NCBI RefSeq assembly: GCF_003312875.1
Contig: NZ_CP015163.1
Location: 2,356,001-2,420,000 of the forward strand
DNA length: 64,000 bases
From: Amycolatopsis albispora
Lineage (GTDB): Bacteria; Actinomycetota; Actinomycetes; Mycobacteriales; Pseudonocardiaceae
Reading direction: 5' to 3'
Below, piece after piece: positions 38,090 through 48,230 of this stretch. The notes under the pieces are model-generated. The model was given only the letters and a program-made list of their open reading frames with translations, was not told where the DNA came from and made no database searches. The first letter of the stretch is position 1. Each line of letters opens with the position of its first letter. A program made the translations under genes and the position numbers.

Positions 38090-39024
38090 GACGGCGCAGC
38101 CTCCTCCTCGGCGGACTGGCGCTGCTCGCCACCGGCTGCGCGGGCGGCGGGTACCGCGGCCCGGAACGCAAGCTGACCATCGCGGCGGGTGAACGCGGCG
38201 GCTTCTACCTGGCCTTCGCCGAGTTGCTGGCCGCCGAGATCGCCAAGGCCGAACCGGCGCTGCACTGCGAGGCCGTGGTGACCGAGGCCAGCGTCGCCAA
38301 CGTCAACCAGGTCCGCGACGGCACCGTGGACCTCGGCATGGTGCTCGCCGACGTGGGGCAGAGCGCGGTGCGCGGCCAGGACCCGTTCCCCGGCCCGGTG
38401 CCACTGCGCGCGCTCGGCCGGGTCTACGAGAACTACCTGCAGGTGGTCGTCCGCGCCGACGGCCCGGTCCGCGACCTGGCCGGGCTCGCCGGGCGCCCGG
38501 TGGCGATCGGCTCGCGGTTCTCCGGCGCCGCCTTCCTGGCGCAGCGCATGCTCGTGCTCTCCGGTATCGAGGTGGAGCCGAGCACGCTGCTGCTCGACGA
38601 CGCCATCGCCGCGCTGCGCGAGCGCCGGGTCGACGCGCTGATCTGGTCCGGCGGCGTGCCGACGCCCGCGATCACCGAGCTGGACCGGGAAACCCCGATC
38701 CGGCTGCTGGCGCTCGACCGCGCGCTGCCGCTGCTGCGGTCGGTGCACGGGCCGGTGTACGAGCAGGTCCGCGTCCCCGCTGGCGCGTACGAGGGTGTCG
38801 GCGACGTGCCCACCATCGGCACCGCGAACCTGCTCGCCTGCTCCCCCGCCCTGCCGGACGACGTGGCCGCCGCCGTGGTGCGCGTGCTGGTCGGCCACGC
38901 CGCCGACCTGGTGCCCGCCGAGGCGGTCGGCGCGCAGTTCCTCGACGTGCGCACGCTGATCGGCACCGGTGAGGTCCCGCTGCACCCCGGTGCCGTGCGG
39001 ACCTACCGCGAGCTGCACGGCTGA
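38086..39024 (+). CDS. TAXI-family solute-binding lipoprotein
   Basis: The 312-residue protein has a lipoprotein signal (RRRSLLLGGLALLATGC, lipobox LATG-C18) with a twin arginine-like start, then the TAXI fold: LTIAAGERGGFYLAFAELLAAEI, VVTEASVANVNQVRDG, DLGMVLADVG, and a second-lobe RRVDALIWSGGVP. TAXI proteins usually feed tripartite TRAP transporters for carboxylates. No TRAP membrane subunits are in the window. Coupling to the kinase points to a sensing role. Confidence 0.87.
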   Translation: MRRRSLLLGGLALLATGCAGGGYRGPERKLTIAAGERGGFYLAFAELLAAEIAKAEPALHCEAVVTEASVANVNQVRDGTVDLGMVLADVGQSAVRGQDPFPGPVPLRALGRVYENYLQVVVRADGPVRDLAGLAGRPVAIGSRFSGAAFLAQRMLVLSGIEVEPSTLLLDDAIAALRERRVDALIWSGGVPTPAITELDRETPIRLLALDRALPLLRSVHGPVYEQVRVPAGAYEGVGDVPTIGTANLLACSPALPDDVAAAVVRVLVGHAADLVPAEAVGAQFLDVRTLIGTGEVPLHPGAVRTYRELHG

Positions 39025-39074
39025 AACAGGCGAGAAAACACCCGGGAAACACGGTTTCCGCTTCGATCGCGGGC

Positions 39075-40256
39075 ATGACCCAGCCTTCACGACGTGCCCT
39101 GCTCACCATGGCCGCGGCCGCCGGTGGACTGCTCGCGCTCCCCGGCACCGCGACGGCGACCCCGCCCGGCGCCCTGCTGTCCGGCGGCCGCTACGACCGC
39201 TACCTGCGCCGGCTCGCCGACGCCGACGAGTTCTCCGGTACCGTGCTCGTCGCCCACCGCGACCACCCGGTGCTGACCCGTTCCTACGGCATGGCCGACT
39301 CCGAACGTGGCATCCCGAATCGCACGGACACCATCTACGCGCTGGCGTCGGCGTCGAAACCGTTCACCGGGCTGGCCGTGGTCCAGCTGGCCGAGCGCGG
39401 GAAGCTGCGCTTCTACGACAAACTCGGCCAGCACCTCGGCGGCTTCCCCGCCGACGTGGCGGAGAAGGTCACCGTGCACCACCTGCTCACGCACACCTCC
39501 GGCCTCGCCCACCCGGACCCGGCCGGGCGAGGCGGGCACATCTTCACCAGCATCGAGGAACGCACCGAGTACCTGCGGCAGTACGCCAGGGAAATGATCA
39601 TCAAGGACGCGCCGGGCACCAAGAAGGCCTACAACAGCCCGGCCTACGAGATCCTCGGTGAGCTGGTGGCCGCGGTTTCCGGGAAACCGTTCCACACCTA
39701 CGTCCGCGAGCACATCTTCCTGGCGGCCGGGATGGACCGTTCCGCCTACTACACCCGGCCCGAATGGCTCAGCGACCCCCGGATCGCCCACCCCTACATC
39801 CTGCAGGCGGACGGGTCCCGTGTGGACGGTGTGCGGAACCTGGACAAGGGCGCGGTGATCGGCGGCGCACCCGGCTCGAACTCGGCTCGAGCCTTTATCG
39901 GATCGGGCGGTGGCAACGGGTTCGCCTCGGCACCGGACCTGCTTTCGTTCGCCCGCGCGCTGCGGGACGGGAAACTGCTCGGCCGCGCGTACCACGAGCT
40001 CTACGTCAACGGGAAGGTCAGCGCCGCGCCGATGGGACCCCAGGATCCGTTGCGCGGTGAGGGTTTCCACGCCTACGGCCCGGTCGCCGCGCTGTATCGC
40101 GGGCAGCGGGTGATCGGGCACGGCGGCGGGATCGCGGGCGGCAGCACCAACTGGTCGATCTACCTCGACCGCGACTGGACCGGCGTGATTCTCTGCAACT
40201 ACGACCTCGACGTCGAAGCGATCATCACCGAGGAACGCGAAGCCGTGCTGGGATAG
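39075..40256 (+). CDS. serine hydrolase, beta-lactamase class C/esterase fold, secreted
   Basis: The 393-residue protein has a Tat-like signal (QPSRRALLTMAAAAGGLLAL) and cleavage after TATATP, then SxxK in LASASKPFTG (S92-x-x-K95). The second-motif tyrosine is Tyr186 in KKAYNSPAYEILG, where the third position is Ser rather than the usual Asn, and the third motif is HGGG (IGHGGGIAGG). This suits a D-alanyl-peptidase-like or esterase hydrolase rather than a resistance beta-lactamase. No ribosome site precedes ATG 39075; the true start may be elsewhere. The 50-base gap to the TAXI gene carries nothing clear. Confidence 0.83.
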   Translation: MTQPSRRALLTMAAAAGGLLALPGTATATPPGALLSGGRYDRYLRRLADADEFSGTVLVAHRDHPVLTRSYGMADSERGIPNRTDTIYALASASKPFTGLAVVQLAERGKLRFYDKLGQHLGGFPADVAEKVTVHHLLTHTSGLAHPDPAGRGGHIFTSIEERTEYLRQYAREMIIKDAPGTKKAYNSPAYEILGELVAAVSGKPFHTYVREHIFLAAGMDRSAYYTRPEWLSDPRIAHPYILQADGSRVDGVRNLDKGAVIGGAPGSNSARAFIGSGGGNGFASAPDLLSFARALRDGKLLGRAYHELYVNGKVSAAPMGPQDPLRGEGFHAYGPVAALYRGQRVIGHGGGIAGGSTNWSIYLDRDWTGVILCNYDLDVEAIITEEREAVLG

Positions 40257-40364
40257 GGGTTCGGCGCCGGTGCGCGACCCCTGTTGCGCCGGGCACACCT
40301 TGATCACCGGTCAACAGGCCGGTTTCATTCCGGGCACAACTGCACACCGGCCACGGAGGAACCG

Positions 40365-41312
40365 ATGACCCAGTCCACTTCGCTGCCCGATCCCGAACTC
40401 ACCGGCACCCGCGCGAAACCCTGGCGGCTGGTGCTGCTGTCCGGCCTGGCCGGGGTGGTGCTCGCCGTGCTGTGGTCCCCGCACCTGGTGGACAAGGTGA
40501 TCGCGGGCGGGATCGCCGGCCCGATCTTCGGCGAGGACCTCGCCGGCGTGACCATCTCCGGGTCCGGCATGGCCATCGCGTTCGCCTTCGTCACCGGGGT
40601 CGCGGGCATGTTCACCGCGTGCAACGTGGCGGTGTTCAGCGCGCTCGCGCCGCTGGCCGCCCAGCCGGGCGGCACGCGCAGCCGCGTGCTCGCGCTGCTG
40701 CGCCCGATCGGGCTGCTGCTGGCGGGCGCGGTGGTGGTCTCCGGGCTGTACGGCGCGATCGGCGTGCTGTTCAGCGACGGCATGCCGCAGCTGTCCTCGG
40801 CCAGGATCGGCGACCCGGAAACCGGGCTGCCGGTGCGGATCCTGCAGGCCGGGATCGTCTTCGGCGTGATCGGGCTGATCATGCTGTGGCGCGGGCTGAG
40901 CTACGCCGGGCTGGCCCGCAACCCGCTGGCCGGGCTGTTCGCCCGCCGTCCCGGCGCCGAGCTGGTGTTCCTCGGCGGGCTGATGGGCGCGTTCCTGATC
41001 GGACGGCCGTACCCGCCGTTCCGCAAGCTCTACGAGTACGCGGCCTCCACCGACAACCCGCTGCTGGGCTTTCTCACCTTCGCCCTGCAGTCCACGGGCA
41101 ACATCGCCGGGGTCGCGGTGCTGTTCCTGCTGGTCACCTTCGCCACGCGGGGCCGGTTCCAGCGGTGGCTGACCGCGTCGCCCGGCCGCGCGGCCCGTGT
41201 CTCGGCGGCCGCGTTCATCCTGGTCGGCACGTTCTTCGTGTGCTACTGGACGGTCAAGCTGGGCTACCGCGCCGGGGTGCTGTGGTGGCCGAACATGCCC
41301 TACAACACCTGA
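40365..41312 (+). CDS. polytopic membrane protein, CcdA/DsbD-like
   Basis: The 315-residue protein has about seven to eight membrane helices. Helix 3 reads VTGVAGMFTACNVAVFSALAPLAA, with a single cysteine where CcdA/DsbD proteins have a pair, and there is a GLMGAFLIGRPYPPFRK loop. I call it CcdA/DsbD-like only tentatively, because one Cys of the redox pair is missing. GGAGGA precedes ATG 40365. The gene is followed 25 bases later by trmL and shares its strand. Confidence 0.6.
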   Translation: MTQSTSLPDPELTGTRAKPWRLVLLSGLAGVVLAVLWSPHLVDKVIAGGIAGPIFGEDLAGVTISGSGMAIAFAFVTGVAGMFTACNVAVFSALAPLAAQPGGTRSRVLALLRPIGLLLAGAVVVSGLYGAIGVLFSDGMPQLSSARIGDPETGLPVRILQAGIVFGVIGLIMLWRGLSYAGLARNPLAGLFARRPGAELVFLGGLMGAFLIGRPYPPFRKLYEYAASTDNPLLGFLTFALQSTGNIAGVAVLFLLVTFATRGRFQRWLTASPGRAARVSAAAFILVGTFFVCYWTVKLGYRAGVLWWPNMPYNT

Positions 41313-41337
41313 TCGCGGGCCTGGTTAGGGTGGGCGG

Positions 41338-41802
41338 GTGTTCCGCATCCTGTTCTACCGGCCGGAGATCCCGCCCAACACCGGCAACGCCATCCGGCTG
41401 GCGGCGAACACCGGGTGCGAGCTGCACCTGGTGGAGCCGCTCGGGTTCACCTTCGAGGAAAGCCACCTCCGCCGCGCCGGGCTCGACTACCACGACCTGG
41501 CGGTGGTGCGGGTGCACCCCGATCTCGAGGCGGCGTGGGCGGCGCTGCTGCCCGCGAAGGTGTACGCCTTCACCACCGCGGGCAGCACGCTGCACACCGA
41601 GGTCGAGTTCGCGCCCGGTGACGTGCTGATGTTCGGGCCCGAGTCGACCGGCCTGCCGCCGGAAGTGCGCGACGCCCCGGAGATCACCGACCGCGTCCGC
41701 CTGCCGATGCGCCCGGCGAACCGCTCGCTGAACCTGTCGAACAGCGCCGCCATCGCCACCTACGAAGCCTGGCGGCAGCACGGCTTCGCCGGGTCCGCCT
41801 GA
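41338..41802 (+). CDS. trmL: tRNA (cytidine(34)-2'-O)-methyltransferase
   Basis: The 154-residue SPOUT enzyme methylates the wobble base of leucine tRNAs. It matches TrmL in length and in its knotted motifs: PEIPPNTGNAIRLAANTG at the N-terminus, LMFGPESTGLPPEV, and RLPMRPANRSLNLSNSAAIATYEAWRQ at the C-terminal SAM knot. GTG 41338 gives the standard start (FRILFYRPEIPPN). Its stop is 4 bases from the stop of the convergent VWA gene. Confidence 0.93.
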   Translation: MFRILFYRPEIPPNTGNAIRLAANTGCELHLVEPLGFTFEESHLRRAGLDYHDLAVVRVHPDLEAAWAALLPAKVYAFTTAGSTLHTEVEFAPGDVLMFGPESTGLPPEVRDAPEITDRVRLPMRPANRSLNLSNSAAIATYEAWRQHGFAGSA

Positions 41803-41806
41803 GGCG

Positions 41807-42790
41807 CTAGGGCAGGCGCTGGCCGATCAGCAGGGAACTGCCGACCCCGGCGAAGAGCACCAGCGTGCCGAGCACCACCCACGGCCTGCTCGCGTCGGCG
41901 TCCTTGGTCTCGTAGCCGATCTGTTCACCGAGGTTGGCGTAGACCTGCTTGAGTTCCTCCGCGGTCGCCGCCTTGTAGAACTCGCCGCCGGAGAGCTTCG
42001 CGATCTCCCGCATGGACTCGTCGTCCACCTCGACCGGCACCTGCTCGCCCTCGATCTCCACGGTGCCGTGCGAGGTGCCGAACGAGATGCTGGAGATCGG
42101 CACCTGCGCCTGCCGCGCGGCCTGCGCGGCGGTGAACCCGCCCCGCGGCCCGTACGGGTCGTCGGTCGGCACGGTCTGCTTGCCGTCGGTCATCAGCACG
42201 ATGCGGGCCGGCGGCGGCCCCTCCGCACCCGCGATCACCGACGAGAAGCCCTCGATCGACTGCAGCGCGGCGAACACGCCCTCACCGGTGGCGGTGGACT
42301 GGGCGAGCTTGAGGTTGTCGATCGACTTGATCACGTTGGCCCGCTCGGTGGTCGGCGCCACCAGCACGGTCGCCGTGCCGGCGAACGAGATCAGCCCCAG
42401 GTTCACCCCGGGCGTGAGCCCCTGGGCGAACGAGCGCGCCGCCTCCTGCGCCGCCTTGATCCGGCTGGGCTCGACGTCGGTGGCCTCCATCGACAGCGAC
42501 ACGTCGATCACCAGCATCACCGTGGCGCGGTTGCGCGGCACCTTCGCCTCGGCGGTCGGCCCGGCCAGCGCCACGGTGAACAGGATCAGCGCCACGGTGA
42601 TCAGCGCCGCGGGCACGTGCCGGACGCGGCGCTCGCTCTTCGGCGCCACCTTCTCCAGCAGTTCCAGGTTGGAGAACCGCAGCGTGCGGCGGCGGCGCAT
42701 GCGCTGCACCACCACGTATCCCGCCACCACCGCGGCCACCGCGATCAGCAGCAGGAACCACCACGGCGCGGCGAATCCGGTCAAGCTCAT
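41807..42790 (-). CDS. VWA-domain membrane protein (Rv1481-like)
   Basis: The 327-residue protein has two N-terminal membrane helices (10-30, 60-78), a VWA domain with MIDAS D96-V-S-L-S, TTERANV and MTDGKQT, and a C-terminal helix (about 305-325). It is the BatA-like partner of the MoxR-DUF58 operon. Start ATG 42790 overlaps the DUF58 stop (ATGA). The block moxR-DUF58-VWA matches Rv1479-Rv1481 in M. tuberculosis, where it is needed for envelope integrity. Confidence 0.9.
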   Translation of the reverse strand: MSLTGFAAPWWFLLLIAVAAVVAGYVVVQRMRRRRTLRFSNLELLEKVAPKSERRVRHVPAALITVALILFTVALAGPTAEAKVPRNRATVMLVIDVSLSMEATDVEPSRIKAAQEAARSFAQGLTPGVNLGLISFAGTATVLVAPTTERANVIKSIDNLKLAQSTATGEGVFAALQSIEGFSSVIAGAEGPPPARIVLMTDGKQTVPTDDPYGPRGGFTAAQAARQAQVPISSISFGTSHGTVEIEGEQVPVEVDDESMREIAKLSGGEFYKAATAEELKQVYANLGEQIGYETKDADASRPWVVLGTLVLFAGVGSSLLIGQRLP

Positions 42791-43734
42791 GCGGCACCTC
42801 CCGACCATCCGCGCTTGCGGGCGACGACAAAGCGGACCATGTCCGCGATCCAGTCCGAATCGGTGCGCAGCACCAGGTGCCCGGCCCCGGCCCGCCGGAT
42901 GCCGGCCGCCACCTCGGCGCGGTGCGCCCTGGCCGCCGCGCCGAACTCCTTGCGCAGCAACGGGGTCGCGTGCACCTCGCGCTGGCGCCCCGACTCCGGG
43001 TCGGCCAGCACCACGGTGCCCACCTCCGGCAGGTCCAGGTCACGCGGGTCGAGCACCTCGACCGCGATCAGCTCGTGCCGCGCGGACAGCCCGCGCAGCG
43101 GGCGCTGCCACTCGGTGCCGCCGAGGAAGTCCGAGATCACCACGACCAGCCCGCGCCGCCGCGGCGGGCGCCGCAGCTGCTCGATCGCCGCGGGCAGGTC
43201 ACCACGGGTGCCCTCCCCCGCGCGCGGCGTCTCGGCCACCTTGCGGACCAGGCCACGCGCATGGGCCAGCCCGCCGCGGGCCGGGATGCGCACGGTGTCC
43301 GCGCCGGTGGACACGATGGCGCCGATCCGGTTGCCGCCACCGCCGGTCAGGTGCGCTATCGCGGCCATCGCGCAGACCACCAGGTCGCGCTTCTCGCACA
43401 GCGCGGTGCCGAAGTCCAGGCTGGCCGACAGGTCGGCCACCACCCAGGTCTCCAGCTCGCGGTCGGCGACCGTCTCGCGGATGTGCGGCACCGTGGTGCG
43501 CGCGGTGACCGCCCAGTCCATCCGGCGCACGTCGTCACCGGGCTGGTACGGCCGCGCCTCCCCCGGCTCGGAGCCGGGACCCGGCACCAGGCCGAGGTGG
43601 TTGCCCTGCATCAGCCCGTCGAGCCGCCGCCGGACGTCCAGCTCGAGCGTGCGCAGGCCCGCTTCGAGCCGGTCGCCGCGCAGGATCGGCGGCGCCCAGC
43701 GCGGGCGGTCTTCCTTGGTTTCCTTCGAAAACAT
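42787..43734 (-). CDS. DUF58 protein (Rv1480-like)
   Basis: The 315-residue protein shows the DUF58 core: GNHLGLVPGPGSEPGEARPYQPGDDVRRMDW in outline, then WVVADLSASLDFG, a VWA-like fold without a full metal site. It begins MFSKETKEDRPRW. The DUF58 protein sits between MoxR and the VWA protein and is thought to be part of the complex that MoxR remodels. Overlap with the VWA gene is four bases; MoxR ends 13 bases ahead. Confidence 0.9.
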   Translation of the reverse strand: MFSKETKEDRPRWAPPILRGDRLEAGLRTLELDVRRRLDGLMQGNHLGLVPGPGSEPGEARPYQPGDDVRRMDWAVTARTTVPHIRETVADRELETWVVADLSASLDFGTALCEKRDLVVCAMAAIAHLTGGGGNRIGAIVSTGADTVRIPARGGLAHARGLVRKVAETPRAGEGTRGDLPAAIEQLRRPPRRRGLVVVISDFLGGTEWQRPLRGLSARHELIAVEVLDPRDLDLPEVGTVVLADPESGRQREVHATPLLRKEFGAAARAHRAEVAAGIRRAGAGHLVLRTDSDWIADMVRFVVARKRGWSGGAA

Positions 43735-43746
43735 CGACCTCGCCGC

Positions 43747-44826
<1,080 letters not shown>

Positions 44827-44934
44827 GGGTGCCTCCTCGACAGACGTTCACAGTATGGTGCCGCGACCGTAGTCAACCCGTGCGGCGGTATGACGGCTGT
44901 GAAGACACGATCACCCCCGCCGCCCCGCCGAGAG

Positions 44935-44991
44935 ACGCTATGAATGTGGCTTTCTTAGCGTCTGGCGCAATGAAAGCCACATTCATAGCGT
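44935..44991. repeat. GAATGTGGCTTTC hairpin, copy 3
   Basis: Arms of 20 bases (44935-44954 and 44972-44991) pair perfectly around a 17-base loop. The outer bases read ACGCTAT rather than the ACACG/TCACG of the other copies, and both arms have changed together, so this is a diverged but still paired member. Confidence 0.8.
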
Positions 44992-45098
44992 TGGCGGCGT
45001 TCCCAGGGAGCCTCCTGCGGCACTCAGCCGAAGCCGGGGGCACCGAGCCCGGGACCACCCATAATCCCCCTTCCCCGCCCCGGTCCACAGCCAAGGAC

Positions 45099-45158
45099 AC
45101 GGCGAAGAAGCCCTTGTCAAGGTACGCTTCCCAGCCTTGACAAGGGCTTCTTCGCCGT
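45099..45158. repeat. 24-bp perfect hairpin with GAAGAAGCCCTTGTCAAGG core
   Basis: Arms 45099-45122 and 45135-45158 pair without mismatch around a 12-base loop. It differs in sequence from the GAATGTGGCTTTC family and lies 35 bases behind the mobA stop, so it can end transcripts on either strand. The unusually A/T-containing arms suggest a second dispersed hairpin family of the genome. Confidence 0.7.
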
Positions 45159-45192
45159 CGTCACAATGAATCACCGGGGTGGGCAGCGTCCG

Positions 45193-45729
45193 CTACCGCA
45201 GGCGGCGCAGGTCTTCCGGGGTGTCCACGTCAGCCGCCTCCCCAGGCGCCGCCGGGACCTCCACAATGGACAAATCGCCCAGTACGCGGCGCAGGGCGGT
45301 ACCGGCGGCCTCGGCCGGGATCGCCGCTCGCAGCGCCGCCGCCCGCCACACCCCCGCCAGCCACTGGCGGCGGCCGTCCGCCACCAGCAACGCGCCGTCC
45401 GCGGCGCCGCGCGCCCGGCGCAGCTTGTCCACTGTGGACGCCGTGCAACCGGTGAGATCCGCCGCCAGCAAGGCGATCTCGGTCGCCTCCGGCAACAGCG
45501 CGAGCCCGGCCGCGAGCGCCGCGACGGGACCGCCGCCCGGCGGGTCCTCCCTGGCCCAGCGCACCGGGCGCAGGCCGGGCCGCTCCGGGCCGACAACCAC
45601 CACGTCAGCATCACCAAGAGCGTCGAGCACACCCGCGAGCAACGGCCTGCCGCCGTCGGTCAGCATGGGCTTGTCCACGCCCCCCAGTCGCCGGGCGCGG
45701 CCGCCCGCGAGCACGATCCCGGCGAACAC
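45193..45729 (-). CDS. mobA: molybdenum cofactor guanylyltransferase
   Basis: The 178-residue nucleotidyltransferase transfers GMP to molybdopterin. The signature is AGIVLAGGRARRLGGVDKP (LAGGxxxRxGxxK) with the metal-binding Asp in LLAADLTG and the distal DVDTPEDL. It is shorter than E. coli MobA, as usual in actinomycetes. Among the molybdenum genes it stands alone here. It starts GTG 45729 and is 21 bases behind the MmcQ-like gene, so the two may be cotranscribed. Confidence 0.87.
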   Translation of the reverse strand: MFAGIVLAGGRARRLGGVDKPMLTDGGRPLLAGVLDALGDADVVVVGPERPGLRPVRWAREDPPGGGPVAALAAGLALLPEATEIALLAADLTGCTASTVDKLRRARGAADGALLVADGRRQWLAGVWRAAALRAAIPAEAAGTALRRVLGDLSIVEVPAAPGEAADVDTPEDLRRLR

Positions 45730-45750
45730 CGGCCCAGCATGCCACAGCGC

Positions 45751-46083
45751 TCATCGCCACCCGGTGTCGGCGAGCCGCCGCGGGGCCCGCCACGCCCACG
45801 CCCGCCCGGCCAGTTCGCGGAACCGCCCGGCGTCGACCCTGGCCAGGTCGACCTCCAGCAGCAGCTTCCGCTGCCGGATCAGGCCGCTGAACACCGCGGG
45901 ATCCTCCTCGATCGCGGCGCGGACGTCGGCCTCCTTCAGGTGGAGCTGGGCACGGGTGCCGTCGGCGACCACGGCGGCGAAGGTCCGGCGGCGGATCTGG
46001 AAGCTCACCGCGGTGCCCTCACCGGCCTCGGTGACCTCGGGCAGCGCCATCGCGATCCGGCGCACGTCTGCTGGTCCGAGCAT
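45751..46083 (-). CDS. MmcQ/YjbR-family protein
   Basis: The 110-residue protein has the MmcQ/YjbR fold pattern: DVRRIAMALPEVTEAGEG, a strand TAVSFQIRRRTFAAVVADG and a C-terminal DAGRFRELAGRAWAW. These proteins are cytosolic, with a CyaY-like shape; a DNA-binding role was suggested but no function is firm. ATG 46083 is preferred to ATG 46098, because GGGGAGAACGC gives a ribosome site for it. Confidence 0.82.
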   Translation of the reverse strand: MLGPADVRRIAMALPEVTEAGEGTAVSFQIRRRTFAAVVADGTRAQLHLKEADVRAAIEEDPAVFSGLIRQRKLLLEVDLARVDAGRFRELAGRAWAWRAPRRLADTGWR

Positions 46084-46145
46084 GCGTTCTCCCCTCATCG
46101 AATCGGGTTCGATGAGACGTCGAACGGCGACCGCCGGAATCGACC

Positions 46146-47495
46146 TCAGCCGATGAGTCGGGTGGCGTACGGCATGATCCCGCCGTAGCGCACCGGCGAA
46201 ACCTTGACCACCGAGCCGGAGTGCGGGGCCTCCACCATCTGCCCGTTGCCCAGGTAGAGCGCCACGTGGTGGATGCGGCCACCACGGCCCCAGAACAGCA
46301 TGTCCCCGCGGCGCATCTGCGACAGCGGCACCTTCGGCCCGGCGTTGTACTGGTACCCGCTGTAGTGCGGCAGGCCCTTGACCCCGGCGAAGGCGTAGAT
46401 CATCAGCCCCGAGCAGTCGAAGCCGATCTTGCGGTAGTCCCCGTGCGCGTCGGCGACACCGCCGTCGCGGATGCCGCGGGTCGGCCCGCTCTGGTTGCCG
46501 CCGCCCCAGGCGTAGACCACGCCCAGCTGCGACATCGCCCGCGCGATCACCGATTCGACGCTGCGCCCGGCCGGGGCCGACGGCGCCGACGGGCGGCCGG
46601 CCGAGCCGCCGTTCTTGGTGCCCTTGCTGCCGCCGGAACTCGGCTGCTGGGCCAGCGCCGCCTTGCGCGCCTGCTCCTCTTCTTCGGCGCGCTTCTGCGC
46701 CTGCCAGTCCTCGTACCGCTGGCGCTGCCCCTCCAGCCCGCTGACCTTGGACTGTGCCTCGTAGAGCCGCCGCTCGACGTCGGACTTCTCCGATTCGAGC
46801 CGCCCGTTCTCGGCTTCCTGGTCCTGCTGGGCGCGGATCGCCTCGTTCTGCGCGGCGTCGGCGTTGCTCTTGGCGCGCTCGGCCGCCGCCTGCTTCTCAC
46901 GGGCGATCTCGAGCTTCTTGCGTGCCTCGGCGTCCTTGTTCGACTTGTCGGTCTGCGCGCGCTGCATGCCCTCCAGCGCGTCGACCTGGCTGCCGCCGAC
47001 CGCGTTGAGCAGCTGGGCGCGGGCGAGCAGGTCCTTCGGGCTGTCCGAGCCGATGTAGGCCGAGACCGAGCCGATCGTGCTGCCCTGCTGGTAGCTGGCG
47101 CCGACGAACTTGTCGAGGTCGCTGCGGGCGTTCTCCACCGCGGACGCGGCCGCGTCGGCCTCCGCGCCGGCGGACTCGGCGTCGCGCTGGGCCGCGCTCG
47201 CCTCGTCCTGCGCGGTCTCCATGTCGACGCGGGCCTTGTTCGCGTCCTCCATCTTGAGTTCGACGTCGGCCTGCAGCTCGCCCAGCCGGGACTCGGCCTC
47301 GGCGAGCTGGTTGGTCAGCCTGCCGACCTCCCCGGCCCGGGAGTCGGCTTCCTCGCGGCTGCTGTTCAGCTCGGAGTCGCTGGGGTTCGGCGGGGGCGGC
47401 GGCACGGCCACCGCGGTGCCGGTCCCGCCCAGCAACAGCACCACGGTGAGTGAGCCGATGGCCGCCCAGCTCGCTCGCGCGCGCCCGCTGCGCAT
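46146..47495 (-). CDS. secreted NlpC/P60 peptidoglycan endopeptidase with coiled coil
   Basis: The 449-residue precursor has a signal peptide (RASWAAIGSLTVVLLLGG, cleavage near AVAV-PPP), a long Glu/Ala/Gln coiled coil (about 40-290), a Gly/Ser/Pro linker and a C-terminal NlpC/P60 domain: FDCSGLMIYAFAG with the nucleophile Cys, GDMLFWGRGGRIHHVALYLG with the catalytic His, then an Asn/Gln-containing strand. It corresponds in place and form to RipA/RipB of mycobacteria, which split the septum. GGAGGT is 8 bases ahead of ATG 47495. I searched the 258-base leader for a cyclic-di-AMP (ydaO) riboswitch and did not recognise one. Confidence 0.9.
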   Translation of the reverse strand: MRSGRARASWAAIGSLTVVLLLGGTGTAVAVPPPPPNPSDSELNSSREEADSRAGEVGRLTNQLAEAESRLGELQADVELKMEDANKARVDMETAQDEASAAQRDAESAGAEADAAASAVENARSDLDKFVGASYQQGSTIGSVSAYIGSDSPKDLLARAQLLNAVGGSQVDALEGMQRAQTDKSNKDAEARKKLEIAREKQAAAERAKSNADAAQNEAIRAQQDQEAENGRLESEKSDVERRLYEAQSKVSGLEGQRQRYEDWQAQKRAEEEEQARKAALAQQPSSGGSKGTKNGGSAGRPSAPSAPAGRSVESVIARAMSQLGVVYAWGGGNQSGPTRGIRDGGVADAHGDYRKIGFDCSGLMIYAFAGVKGLPHYSGYQYNAGPKVPLSQMRRGDMLFWGRGGRIHHVALYLGNGQMVEAPHSGSVVKVSPVRYGGIMPYATRLIG

Positions 47496-47753
47496 CACCC
47501 GCCACCTCCGACCGTCCTCAACCGACACCAGCTGACCTGCGACGTTTCCGCAACACAAGCCTCCGCGAGCACTGTGCCACCGGTAGCCCCTCCTTGACCA
47601 CCAGTCACACGCGAAACACGGGTCTCGTTGATCACTTTTCCCCCATTCCGGGGATACGGCGAAACCTCACCGGGGTGAACCGGGCACTCTTCTCACGCGT
47701 CCAAACCGCACCGGCAACCCGCGACAACCCGCGACAACCCGAGGAGAGATCCC

Positions 47754-48230
47754 GTGCCGAACCGCTCGATGGCCACCAAGGTGCTGGCCGCCTCCGCCGC
47801 CGCGGGCCTGGTGCTCGCCGTGGTGGGCAGCTTTCTCAGCTGGTTCCGCTCGGGGTCGGTCAACCGCAGCAGCTACCAGGTGGTCGGCCTGATCGACCGG
47901 TTCGACCTGACCGACAACACCTTCGTGGTGCTCGCGCTGCGGGTGTGGATCGTGGTCCCGCTGCTGGCCGCGGCGGCGATCGCGCTGCTGGTGCTGGGCG
48001 CCACGCGCACCGGTGCGGCGGTCACCGTGGTGCTGGCGATATTCGTGGGAACCGCGGCGGGGTTCGCCGCCGTCCAAGGCGGTGACGATGGCGGGCCCAT
48101 CGGCGTAACACCGGCGGGACCCGTCACGACTACCATCGGCACGCTGGTCGCCGTCATCGGGGCGCTCGGCGCGGTCGTCACGGCCGCGGCGGGCCGGCGC
48201 CAGGTACAGACGAATCGAGGGGTCTCGTGA
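47754..48230 (+). CDS. small polytopic membrane protein
   Basis: The 158-residue protein has about four membrane helices (near 10-30, 60-85, 88-108, 125-145) and no family motif I recognise. The loop SWFRSGSVNRSSYQVVGLIDRF follows helix 1. GAGGAGAGA precedes GTG 47754. The stop overlaps the next gene's start (GTGA), so both are made as one unit; together they stand where Rv1476, a small membrane protein, lies in mycobacteria. Confidence 0.75.
   Translation: MPNRSMATKVLAASAAAGLVLAVVGSFLSWFRSGSVNRSSYQVVGLIDRFDLTDNTFVVLALRVWIVVPLLAAAAIALLVLGATRTGAAVTVVLAIFVGTAAGFAAVQGGDDGGPIGVTPAGPVTTTIGTLVAVIGALGAVVTAAAGRRQVQTNRGVS

Larger units (their letters stand above)
44827..45192. other. 366-base gap with two hairpins
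   Basis: Between the moxR start and the mobA stop, both on the minus strand, no believable coding frame appears. The gap holds the GAATGTGGCTTTC hairpin copy 3 (44935-44991) and a different 24-bp perfect hairpin (45099-45158). The moxR promoter should lie in the first 100 bases, but I see no clear hexamers. Confidence 0.6.

Noticed and set aside
47496..47753. Possible c-di-AMP (ydaO) riboswitch ahead of the NlpC gene
   Set aside because: I looked for the conserved helices and pseudoknot sequence and did not find them. A covariance search with the Rfam ydaO-yuaA model would settle it.
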